A stretch of DNA of 64,000 bases from Lepidurus packardi (Eukaryota > Arthropoda > Branchiopoda > Notostraca > Triopsidae), in assembly GCA_023053545.1 (NCBI GenBank), contig JAKZAN010000007.1, forward strand, positions 10,680,377 through 10,744,376, read 5' to 3'. The notes below the pieces were generated by a model. That model was given only the letters and a program-made list of their open reading frames with translations, searched no databases and was not told the DNA's origin. The position numbers and the translations under genes are program-made. Positions 13,695 to 24,400 of the stretch are shown here, in pieces (positions within the stretch are counted from its first letter, which is position 1; each line of letters begins with the position of its first letter).

Positions 13695-13780
13695 AGCTAC
13701 AGAATCTAATAGCCAGGTGCGAGATTTGTCCAGGTTGAAAGAACCCCAGCACAGGGACCCTGTAAACCAAGAGGGGAAGC

Positions 13781-13786
13781 AATAAA
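13781..13786 (+). terminator. Poly(A) signal of takeout-like gene
   Basis: AATAAA 87 bp after the stop codon. The same hexamer is carried along in the duplicated copy near 19379. Confidence 0.5.
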
Positions 13787-13853
13787 TGAACAGCGTTTAT
13801 TCACAAATGGTACCTAAAAAGAATGTATGATTATCATTGTATATTTGCAAACA

Positions 13854-14352
13854 ATATTTCAGTAAAAACTTCTAGCAAAAAGCATAAACAAGTATGGCTG
13901 CGGTTTACTCCTAAAATTACCAGTTCCCTCCACTGGGAGTAGCGAATCCGAGATCTCACGGCGAATCTGCAGTTTCGGAGTACGCTTTGCCAGAGTAGAG
14001 TGACACTCTCAGAGTGGCCAGTGAAAATCGCTATTAGATCAAGCGTTGGGGAGGGACTAACTGGCGAGCTAGCAAGCTGATTGGGCGAGTTATCTTCTCC
14101 GTATACATTTGTATTTTTATTCTTGAAAAGTACTGTAAAACGTTCGAAAAATGCAAATATGTGGGCACCTTTGGCTTTTTATGATTTGAAAATCTTGTTT
14201 AGGGAGGCCAGATACTCAGAAATAACAAAAAGAAGTTGAAATAGCCGGATAAGTGCTTCATTTACTAGGAAAAACAGACTTTCCTAAGTCTTCAAGATCC
14301 AGGTTAAAATCAAAATTATTACCAAAGTACATGAACATACATAATATAGACA
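13854..14352. other. Intergenic, convergent ends of takeout-like and WRN-like genes
   Basis: 500 bp with no supportable gene, repeat or RNA. It separates the 3' ends of two convergent genes. Confidence 0.5.
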
Positions 14353-14415
14353 CTACAAGTTTGGCTTTTTCTTCTTGGTTGGAACTGAATTACCAGCTTT
14401 GGCTGCTTGTGGCTG

Positions 14416-14435
14416 AACCTAACCTAACCTAACCT
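14416..14435 (-). repeat. Four-copy TTAGG (arthropod telomere motif) tract inside WRN-like coding sequence
   Basis: Plus strand reads (AACCT)x4, i.e. TTAGG repeats on the coding strand. The tract creates the stop at 14424-14426. Downstream, 14353-14415 is an open frame of 20 codons plus stop, ending in a lysine cluster (PTKKKKPNL). Leaving out exactly these 20 bp joins the two frames. Confidence 0.85.
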
Positions 14436-17400
14436 AAGTTTGGCAATCGGTACAAGCTCCGCAACTCCAATGCCATAAGTGGCACCGTTACTTGGGTTAA
14501 CTGTGGGCAGTCTGATTTTCAAAGTATCCTTCGACTTCATCTGCTGCGCTAAATTGGCCAATTCCATAATCCTCTCCTTGGTCAAAAACACTTCCCCCTC
14601 TCTCATTTCTGCAAGTGGTGCAGCCGCAGGCGCAGTAAGAGTCTTTGACGACACAGGAGAAAAAAACGCATCAATCTTGGGCTGGGAAGCCATACTTTGC
14701 TGTGCAGTTTGAAACTGGAATGAATTCTGGCGCGGCAACTGGGAATCAGGCTCGAAATGGCCCACTACATTCTCGCTGACTGCCTTTGTCTCCTCATTTA
14801 CTCCAAATCTCTTCTTGAGCAACGCCAAGACCACATGGATCTGGTCATTACTGATGTCGGGCGGACAGTGTTCTTTAATAGGCTTCAAAAGCGAGATATC
14901 TATGAAAAATGATTCAAATTAACGTCTCTTAAGGTTAAATTGGTGTTAGACTATCGGCTCTTCTTACTAGAATTGATTGGTGGAGAGCGAATTACGTTCG
15001 TGATGAGCTCTTCAACTTGTGGCGTGACGCCCAGACGGTTCAAATCCAACGGTAAGCCAACCTTGATGGCCTCACACAAATGATTAACGACTGTGCCTTG
15101 CGTGCAATTCCTGAGATGGCCAAAAGGCCCAAAAAGGATAAGAATAAAGAAAAAATCCCAAAAATAAGGCGAAAATCACCTCGTAATAGCAATATCTGCC
15201 ACAATTGTCTTCATTTGAGTGAACATTATGTAAGTTTCCTTCGCCGAAGGCTTTAGCAAGGATAATAAAGATGCATTACAGTCTAATTGGGGCGAACTTG
15301 ACGTTTCTGCTGCTTTAGCTTCTCTGGCAGCAGAAAGCTCATCAGTGTCCAGTGCAATGTTGAGTTTCTTGCCCAGAACCGCAATCTGTTTCACAAATTC
15401 TTGCCCAAATTGCTTCAAGTAAATCGCATTCTGGGCTTCCGATTCAATGGCAGGAGTGGCTGGGGGCGGAGTCAAATTGGTGGTAACAGGTACTAAAGGC
15501 AACAAACTATACAAAGGAATTCAAAAATTCGTTACCATATAAGTAAAACCTTAAAACTCATGAAAAAATCCAATTTTTACGTGATTTGAGGCTTGGAAAC
15601 AGTTTTACTGGTTCCAATGTGACTAGTTTGTACGGACTCGGTCCTCAAAACGTGTTTTTCGACCGTCTGACTAGCTTTGGTCAGGCTAATGAACTGCTCG
15701 GTGGGTATTAAGGGGGCACAAGTTTTCCTAAACGGTGAATAGAAGTGCTTTTAACGTTACTTGGGCTTTTTTTCGCTACTTTAAACAAAAAACAGCATCT
15801 TAGCTTACTTAGCTAGCGCCATAGAGCCTTTCTGACTTATCCGAATCACCTCGTAGCTGACACGGCTCCCTTTGCAGGTATGTTCCTCCAAATATTCTTC
15901 GGCTAAGAGCATCTTAACTGAAATCAGTATATAACGAGTCTGTGATTAGTGAAAGAGAGGGCAATTGAGTTAAATTAAGGTGTCCACGGTACCAAGTTCC
16001 TTCCAAAAAGGTTCGCTATGCTCTTTTCCTTTGCCAAAGAAGGGACTTGAGCAATGTCGCGAGTCAATGCGCTTGCTACTCGATCCTCTGAGAAATAGAA
16101 TAGGCACCGCTATCCCCGTTTTGCCTCTAAAGACTTCTATAGCGCTCAAGAGCAAAACTGCTTCTTTGGAGTAATCTTGAGCTTCCACGCTAGGAATCTG
16201 GGGCGCTAAACCACTACTATCAATGAAAAAAAAAAAAAATGATTAACTAATTGAATATCATAACGAGTGCTTCCAAGTTACCTATGGCGACAGTTATCAC
16301 AGCATTTTTCGAGAGGAAGACCTCCAAGCGGTTTCCCATCAAAATGCTTCAATAGGAGCACTCGCCTACATTGGGAGCTGTCCAAGTATTGCTGCAAGAC
16401 AGGGAGCATCTTCCTCCGATGCAGGCGAAAAGATTCGTTCTTCAATTTGCTCATAAAGAAGTGGTGAACCCTAAAATCGCACGGGGCGAAGAACACGTGG
16501 CATTCTGCAGGTAATCCGTCTCTTCCAGCACGTCCAATTTCTACATTATTAGAGCAAAGTGAGCGTCTTAGGGGCTAATTAACCTGTAATTACCCTGGTA
16601 GTAGCTTTCTATCTCCTTAGGAGAGCCATAATGGATCACACGACGAATATCTGCAATAAAAAAGGGTTGCAATTACCTGCAATTGAAGTAGGAACAAATT
16701 TTGAAGATTTTAGACCATTTAAAACCAACCTGGCTTATCAATACCCATGCCAAACGCGATTGTGGCCACGATCACCGTCACTTCATCACGGACGAACATT
16801 TGGTGGGTTTCTTTACGTTGATTTGGTGACCGTTTGGAATGATATGGCATGCAATCCACCCCTTGATCTTCATTCCGAAAAGCCACAATTAAAAAATATA
16901 AGATTTGAACAACAAAATGAAAGATTACGCTTCAAAACGCGTGTGACTTCTTCGGTATCCTTAATTGTGGGACAATAGATAATAACTGAGCCTTCCACGT
17001 GCGCGTCTTTTTGTACTAAAGGGCCAATATCTTTCCAGATGTCTCCGCTTTTACTGTGCACTGCCAAATAGAGATTAGGACGATCAAAACTCGTTACGGT
17101 CTTCAGAGCTTTCCTAAGGAAATGAAAATAAATAAATATCACTATTTAAAATAAAATAAAAAAATACCAATTTGTAATTCGAAAAACAAAAATCAGTTAA
17201 TTACTTGAGTCTGAGCTGCGCCGTAATATCAGCTTGGACTTGGGAAGTTGCGGATGCAGTTAAGGCCAAAATGGGAATATTAGGGAACGTTTTTTTCAAT
17301 TTTCCCAACGTTCTAAAACGAAAAAAAAAACAAAAAAAAATTAAGAAAATTTAAAAAAATTATTATGTGCGTCCTTTTTTACCCGTAATCTGTTCTAAAG

Positions 17401-18523
17401 TCATGGCCCCATTGGCTCACGCAATGAGCTTCGTCGATCGCAAACAATGTGATGGACACTCTCTGATGAAGACACTTCAACACCTCCATGTTGTTTGCTA
17501 CAAACTCTGGAGTGACGTAAAGCACTCGGTATTCGCCTTTCATTAAACCACTCATGACTTCAGTTTTCTTAGTTTGCGTCGATCCTAGGTACGTACCTAC
17601 GAAGAAAAAGATACATTCATCAATCAAGAAACTCTTTTAAAATATTCTTAAATCGGGAAAAGACTCCAAATAACGTCGCATAACTTGTCAGAAATAATTA
17701 TCGAATTTTAAGATTATTTCAAGACGTTTTTTTTTTTTACCCGGAATATTGGCTGCCTGTAAACCCAAAACTTGATCTTCCATGAGCGCAATAAGGGGCG
17801 ACACAACCACACTCAAGCCGCCGCTATAAACAGCTGGGTACTGATAACACAAGCTCTTTCCATAACCAGTCGCCATAATGACACACTGATCTCGACGAGC
17901 CTTAGGAGAAAGAGGATATTTTTTAGCTTAAAAAAGTAATTTGAAGGGAAATTAACTTCTAAAACGCTGGAAATGATACGCCATTGCATAGGTCGGAATT
18001 CCTTATGACCAAAATACTTGTGTAAAGCTGCCAAATGAGCACGAGTGGGTTCTGTATACTCATAATCAGAGTCCCCAAAATTCTCTTCTGTGAAAACAAA
18101 TCAAAGAACACAATACGAGAATACATTTTAAGAATAATTTGATATAATCTTTAACTGAATAAATTTAAATAGTGTTTTTACCCATTTTGGGGGGAAGCAC
18201 AGGCTCTTGAACTTTCTCAACATCTGTGTACGCCTAAATAATAAATATAACCATAATCAGTTCATTCAAATTGAAGGTCCATTGGAACTCAAATAAATGT
18301 CAAATAAATAAGGCAATAACGCTCAATAATAATAAAATTATAAAAAATAAAACTAATAAATAAATAAGGTAACAGTACCACAAATACAGTAGTTCAATTT
18401 ACTGGTTAATTTAGGTTAAATTGTGTTGGAAAGAGACTTCACTTCTAATAACTGCTGATCCGCCTCGGTGTCAGTTAACTGCTCTTCCTTTACTTGTTCT
18501 TGGCTAGCAGCGATGCAAATCAT
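14424..18523 (-). CDS. WRN: WRN-type RecQ DNA helicase, apparently without exonuclease domain
   Basis: Multi-exon minus-strand RecQ gene. Exons encode FRPMQW, motif [28 protein letters not shown], motif [55 protein letters not shown] and [19 protein letters not shown]. These are followed by the zinc-binding YLDSSQCRR ... EKCCDNC, the RQC winged helix ([17 protein letters not shown] ... [17 protein letters not shown]) and a WRN-like C-terminal helix-turn-helix ([20 protein letters not shown] ... [10 protein letters not shown]). WRN, rather than BLM or RecQ5, is indicated by the RQC wording and this last domain. The first coding ATG proposed is 18523. No exonuclease domain is visible between it and CNOT7. 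The stop at 14424-14426 lies inside a (TTAGG)4 insertion; see findings. WRN helicases unwind replication, repair and telomeric structures. Confidence 0.88.
14661..14684 (-). other. Candidate PCNA-interacting (PIP) box in WRN-like C-terminus
   Basis: Encodes QPKIDAFF, a good fit to the PIP-box consensus QxxhxxFF (h hydrophobic). It lies in a Ser/Ala-rich, probably disordered segment between two conserved parts of the C-terminal region, as expected for a short linear motif. Binding is inferred from the motif only. Confidence 0.6.
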
Positions 18524-18731
18524 GGCTGAACTGCTTTCGTAGTCAGACTTCGTTCCTGGCTCGAATGGAAGATGAACCGTTTACGAAAGAGGATAAGACT
18601 GGATACCATATAAACTGGCGCTTGCGACTTGAAAGATGCTATTTCAAATGGTTTCCATCCGTATGTATTTAAGGCTTCCCGAATGAAAATACTGTGAAGG
18701 TTCACGACATCGTGTTCATTTTAAAATTGAA

Positions 18732-18835
18732 ATGGGTAGGGGACGAACGGGCCCAGTTCCAAACGGGCCGACCTTGGCCAAACGGGCCCAGTGCCAAAAG
18801 GGCTCATCCATTGACCAAACGGGCCCACTATTTTT
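18732..18835 (+). repeat. Short imperfect tandem repeat around AAACGGGCC
   Basis: Five imperfect copies of AAACGGGCC(C/G)A or close variants (GAACGGGCCC, AAACGGGCCG, AAACGGGCCC, AAAAGGGCTC, AAACGGGCCC), spaced about 16-22 bp. The tract lies directly before the partial takeout copy. It is GC-rich compared with its surroundings. It could be a small mobile-element end or a minisatellite; I recognise no family. Confidence 0.6.
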
Positions 18836-18856
18836 GAAACATTGCAAACACCCTGT

Positions 18857-19452
18857 TTTCATTTTCCTTACCTCAAAGTACGTGGGAATTTCAAGCTTAA
18901 CGGAAAAAGTCGTCCTTACGATGCTACAGCTGGTGGCGGAGAAATGAAGCTGGCCCTACATTACATGGTTACGGAAGCTAACTGCCGAATCAATGATGTC
19001 GACGATGTTAACGGTATGCACTGTCTTCGAAGATTTGAGCACACACTTGCATTTGGTTTCAATTCCTTTGGCTTTGCGGGGATTAGGAACCAGAACGATT
19101 GCGATCGAAGGACCTTGTTTTAACACCACATACGCGGCTATCGCGGCCCAGTTTTCGAACCTTATCGGAAATTCTGATTTTATTGCAAATACGAAGCCCT
19201 TCTCAGTGTTCCTGGGCCGCCGAGTCTTTGAATCCTTGCAACCAGTGATAGAGCAGGAATTCTCCGAACATCTACGCACGTTTCTTAACTGAAGCTACAG
19301 AATCTAATAGCCAGGTGCGAGATTTGCCCAGGTTGAAAGAACCCCAGCACAAGGGACCCTGTAAACCAAGAGGGAAGCAATAAATGAACAGCGTTTATTC
19401 ACAAATGGTACCTAAAAAGAATGTATGATCATCATTGTATATTTGCAAAACA
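18857..19452 (+). pseudogene. Partial duplicate of the takeout-like gene (3' end only)
   Basis: About 595 bp nearly identical to 13259-13853 in the same orientation, with only a handful of substitutions and one or two single-base length differences. It starts inside an exon of the parent (KVRGNFKLNG...) and includes the last intron, stop codon, poly(A) signal and 3' flank. The exons encoding the leader and first half are absent and no replacement start was found, so it cannot make the full protein. It lies between the WRN-like gene and CNOT7 and probably provides the 3' flank of CNOT7. The retained intron means it is a DNA-level copy, not a retrocopy. Confidence 0.85.
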
Positions 19453-19539
19453 AGCTTGGGTTCTTTCTTTTCGCTTTTCTTTACTTTCCAGTGAATTAAA
19501 ACATGTCGTCTGCCACGTGTTACACATAAAACGTCGTGA

Positions 19540-20845
19540 TCAGGAGGAGTTGTTGTCGCCATTCTCGTGAAAACTGTTGCCATTCACCACAAAGGATGTG
19601 CCCAAGCCGTACAAGTGACCGCAATACTTGGCGTCGTCAATGTTGTCCTCGAAAAACATCTCAAGAAATAAAGAGCAATCCATGAATAGAATACCTTCTT
19701 TAAAAACTAGTGTCATGCTGACCGCTTACCTCTCTCATTTTAAAAAAAGCCATGCCTGTTAGCAAGGAATCCGAACCAGCTTGGTGCTGTGGTCCCACTC
19801 TTTCGAGCTCTAGTTGCTCAGCCACTTCTTGCAATCCTCCTTTTAGGTTCTTGCAGCTCTTCATAAGATACTAGGAACAAGTTCTGATTAATACAGGTGT
19901 TTCTTACTAGGTCAATGAACTTACTTTAACGTCGTAAATGGTTGGGAAATAGATCTTGAGTAATTCAAAGAAATCCCCCTCTTCTTGTGGGAGATTCTGA
20001 TCTGTTAACAGCTTTAGCAGATACCCAAAATCGTAGCCACTATCAAGTATCAGAACAAAATAAGACTTGACCGTGTCATGTAAAGGAGTCACGAGTAGCA
20101 GAAATGATACCCCAAGGAGCCACAAAAGACTCGTTTGACGGAAGAAAATAAGCTTACCTGTGGAATGATAGCCACTTGACGTTCTCCATTAACACTATGC
20201 CAGATGTCATAAGCAGCTCGGCGAAATCCAAAGGGTCAATTCCTTCCTCTTCGTGTTTCTTAAACTGAAGACCGGAATTCTGCAGGAGATCTATGCTGTC
20301 TTGAGCATACATATCTTCACTAGAAAAAGATTCTCAAGTAACAAGTTGTATTTTTGGAAACAAAGGCTTACGTCAGATTAAACTTAAAGTTGAACTGCCA
20401 TGTGGAATAACCAGGTGGCGATTTACCGTTTTTATCCAGAAAGCTTAATCCTAGCTGTATAATCTTCAGGAGGTCCACGTTACATCGCAGAAGTTGATAT
20501 TGGTAATCGGCCGAGCTGCGGAATTCACCAATAGGCCTCGCAACAACGCCCGGAAATTCTGTGTCCTAGAAAAAGACATTAGTTAGGAAAGACAACGAGT
20601 GAATTCGAGTTTTAGGCAGAGAAGAGTTGTAGCGTTTACCATAGCTACGTAATTGTAATTCATGATAACCCTTCGTATTATTCGGAACTCCTCGTCCAAA
20701 TTGTAAGCCCATACATCGCGAATGCCACAATCCTCGTTTGAATGACCTAAAGGATCAGCCCAGCATTAGTATTCCGCCAAAAACATACGAGGAAACTTCA
20801 AATAACATGGGTTGGACCCGGAATACCTTGATTTGTAGCAGGCAT
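19540..20845 (-). CDS. CNOT7: CCR4-NOT deadenylase subunit CNOT7/8 (CAF1/Pop2)
   Basis: Minus-strand multi-exon gene, ATG at 20845 (MPATNQ, donor right after) and TGA at 19540-19542. The exons read [113 protein letters not shown] and a C-terminal [10 protein letters not shown]. The DEDD nuclease residues are present (MDTEF, GYDF, and H and D in HQAGSD), so the enzyme should be active. It is the poly(A)-shortening ribonuclease of the CCR4-NOT complex. Conservation is very high and the frame is intact. The 3' UTR would run into the duplicated takeout fragment. Confidence 0.96.
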
Positions 20846-21464
20846 TATGGCTCACAGCAACCAAATTCCCAATTTTTTGGCTTCAGTTTCACGTGGCGCG
20901 AAAATGGAAGCTGTTTTTTCCCAATTTTTAAGGTCTAATAGACCCTTATGATTGAAGAGCCGCTATCTGCCCTCGGAGAATCAAAAGTGATTCAATGAAC
21001 AGGACAATATTTATTGTTTAAGACCTGTCATTCTATAACTCAACCGATTATTAAAGCAAAACAAAAGTTAATCACGCCCCGTACTGACATACGCAGAAAC
21101 CAGAAAAAAAGAAGGAAGAAGAACAAGCTTCGGAAATCGATGGATTTTTTTTTAATACTACGCTGTCGCCACCCGTGGCTTCTTTCTACAATAAAGGCGA
21201 ACTGAAATAAACGCCATGCGTCAGGTTCTTTTACTGAGTTGTTTATACTTTATAACTGCCAAAACAGTCAGTGATTTTTTTTTTAGTTGAAAACTTGTTA
21301 GTGATCCCTTAATTAGTTTAAACTATGTAATTCTCGACGAAAAAGAAACCAAAATAAGCCAAAGAAACGCCGCTCACCAAAAAAGTCCTGGTTCGTAAGG
21401 CATTCCTTTCGATTTTTTATTACCATTATTATTTTTCAGGGACGATACCGTACTCGTAAATGCT
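20846..21464. promoter_or_regulatory. Divergent intergenic region between CNOT7 and PPIP5K
   Basis: 619 bp between divergent starts, probably containing both promoters and 5' UTR exons. A splice-acceptor-like TTATTTTTCAG lies at about 21430, just upstream of the proposed PPIP5K start, so PPIP5K may have a further upstream exon. No core element is clear. Confidence 0.4.
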
Positions 21465-24400
21465 ATGTCTGATGAGCAGTTGCAGGCCAATTTTACGGAT
21501 TCGAGAGCGCAGTTTTACATAGGAGAGGATTGTGATCTCAAGTGCAGATTGTGGCACCCAAGGCCGGTATGTTCGTATACGATCAGCGATATTTAAGAAT
21601 TTATTTTAGAGTCAATCTGTCTTTATGTCTATCTCCTTAAGTCTAGCTGTTTTGTCTTTGATCGAAGCTATGGCAAAAACAAACATGGTTGGCTATTGCT
21701 ACGCCAGGATAGTATAAACATGAACACGATAATCAAATATTCGGTTAGACCTGGATCAGGTTGAGTTTTAGCAAAAGGTTACTTCAACTCGCCCTTTTCG
21801 GTTGAAACTACCTGGCGTAGCAATAGCTGAACGTCTTCTTTCGTTACACGTCGTAGATCGCCGCAATAGCACCAGTCTTTGTTTGTTTTTTGCAGAATTC
21901 GCCGTGTACTTTATGTCGCAATATGGAGCAGGAAGGGAAATGCAAACAAGTCGTAGTTGGGGTCTGTGCGATGAACAAAAAGTCACGTTCGAGGCCCATG
22001 AAGGAAATCCTCTCGCGCTTGGAGGAATTTGAGTATATCACGACGGTGGTTTTCCAGGAAGACGTCATTTTGAACGTATGCACGCGTTAGTTAATACAAG
22101 TAAAACAACAGCGTTTTAAAGCGTTCTATTTTTAGTGTCCCATCGAAGAGTGGCCGGTCTGCGATTGCCTCATCTCTTTCCACTCGAAGGGCTTTCCCCT
22201 CGACAAGGCCGTCGCCTATGCCAACTTGCGCCAGCCGTTCGTCATCAACAATTTGCCAATGCAGTTTGTAATACAAGTAAGCGCGGCGCCGGGGTTAAGA
22301 AAACTAACGTACTAGCTCTGTTGATAGGACCGCCGGGAAGTGTACGCTATACTGCAAGCAGAAGGGATTGAAATTCCCAGGTTTGCGGTACTTAACCGCG
22401 ATTCTACCAACCCACGTGGTATGTCTCTCTTTAGCCCATCTTTGATTCCAAGTGTCCTTTTCTAAAGAAATGGTCCATTTTAGATCACGAGTTTGTTGAA
22501 TGCGAGGATCATGTCGAAATTCATGGGGTGCTGTTCAACAAACCCTTTGTGGAGAAACCAGTCTCGGCCGAAGATCACAACATCTATATTTACTATCCCA
22601 CATCCGCCGGTGGTGGATCGCAACGTTTGTTCCGTAAAGTGAGATGCGCTCTTGAAAATCCTTCAGAAAAATAGCTAGCCAAAAATAATTTGTAACATCT
22701 GAAGTATACTTTGTAGGTAGGGAGCAGGAGTAGCGTTTACTCGCCAGAATCGCGCGTTCGCAAGTCTGGATCGTACGTCTATGAAGATTTTATGCCCACG
22801 GATGGGACGGACGTCAAAGTGTACACTGTCGGACCAGATTATGCCCATGCCGAAGCCCGAAAATCCCCTGCCTTAGACGGAAAAGTCGAGCGGGATTCCC
22901 AAGGCAAAGAAATACGGTATCCTGTGATATTATCCAATACGGAGAAACTGATTGCCCGCAAAGTGTGTTTGGCTTTCCAGCAAACTGTTTGCGGTTTCGA
23001 TTTGCTAAGGTGAAGATGCTTGCTTTTTCTTGGATGTTACAGGTTGTATGCAAGGAATTCGGTGGAAATAATAATGTACACTACTCTCTTTCAAAGGGCC
23101 AATGGAAAATCCTACGTATGTGACGTCAACGGCTTCAGCTTTGTCAAGAACTCGAACAAGTATTACGACGACTGCGCCCGGATTTTAGGAAATATGATTC
23201 TGAGGGAATTGGCTCCCACGCTGCATATTCCTTGGTTCATGCCTTTCCAATTAGATGATCCGCCTATCGTACCTACAACTTTTGGGAAAATGTAACGAAC
23301 TTGGATAGAGATATATCTTTAGTTTTCCTTCTGGTCTCAATCGCTCATTTCTGATGTCTCGTTTCGGATTCTCATTTTTTTTTTTTAATTACTCTTAACG
23401 GTGTTCCAGGATGGAGCTGCGTTGCGTAGTTGGGGTAATTCGTCATGGCGATCGAACTCCCAAGCAGAAAATGAAGATGGAAGTGCGGCATCCGCGCTTC
23501 TTCGCCCTGTACGAGCAACACAATACTCCAGGTGCAGCTGATAATCACGTCAAGTTCAAACAGCCCAAACATCTGCAAGAAGTGTTGGACATTGCCAGAG
23601 CTTTACTTTCCGAGATTGAAGCTAAAACAGCTGATCCAGCGACTGAGGAAAAGAAGGTCAAGCTGGAGCAGCTGAAGAGTGTCTTGGAAATGCAAGTTTG
23701 GTTTTTAGTTTAGGGTTCAGGACAAGTTTGCAGCTAACTAGTCGACTCTTTCTTGGTTGAAACAGGCATGGCCACTTTTCTGGTATCAATCGCAAAGTTC
23801 AGCTAAAGTATCAGCCCAAAGGGAGACCACGAAATTCCTCCAGTGAAGACGGTAAGGAATTTGCGCCTTATTTATTTTGATATATATTTCAGTTTACATT
23901 TTTGTTCCGTGTTTCTTTTTTTTAATAGAAATTCCTAAAGAACCGTCCGTCCTACTAATTCTGAAATGGGGAGGGGAGTTGACCCCTGCAGGACGCGTTC
24001 AAGCCGAAGAACTGGGTCGAATCTTCCGCTGCATGTACCCAGGAGGTCAAGGTACGTTCCAATGTATGTATAATATATAACTTGTATTAAACGAATTAAG
24101 AACTTGTTAACTTATTATTATTAACTTATTTAAGAATGTACAGCTTGTATTATTAGAATTACGATACTAGTGTCTTAAGATACTATGAAGATACTAGCAA
24201 TTCTCAGGATAAAAGAACCAATATAATTAGGAGACTATGCTGGCAACCAAGGACTAGGATTGCTTCGACTCCATTCCACGTACCGACACGACTTGAAAAT
24301 CTACGCTTCGGATGAAGGACGTGTACAGATGACGGCGGCAGCCTTTGCCAAAGGCCTTTTAGCCTTAGAAGGGGAACTGACGCCCATTTTGGTTCAAATG

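Noticed and set aside
14416-14435. Tiny intron explaining the WRN-like frame change at the TTAGG tract
   Set aside because: An intron of 15-20 bp is far below any plausible size and the other introns here are 55 bp or more. Insertion of repeats is simpler.
18520-18720. Minus-strand frame reading HSIFIREALNTYGWKPFEIA as WRN exonuclease remnant
   Set aside because: No exonuclease motifs, ends in a stop, and could not be joined to the helicase exons. It may be a real fragment of something else but I cannot support it.
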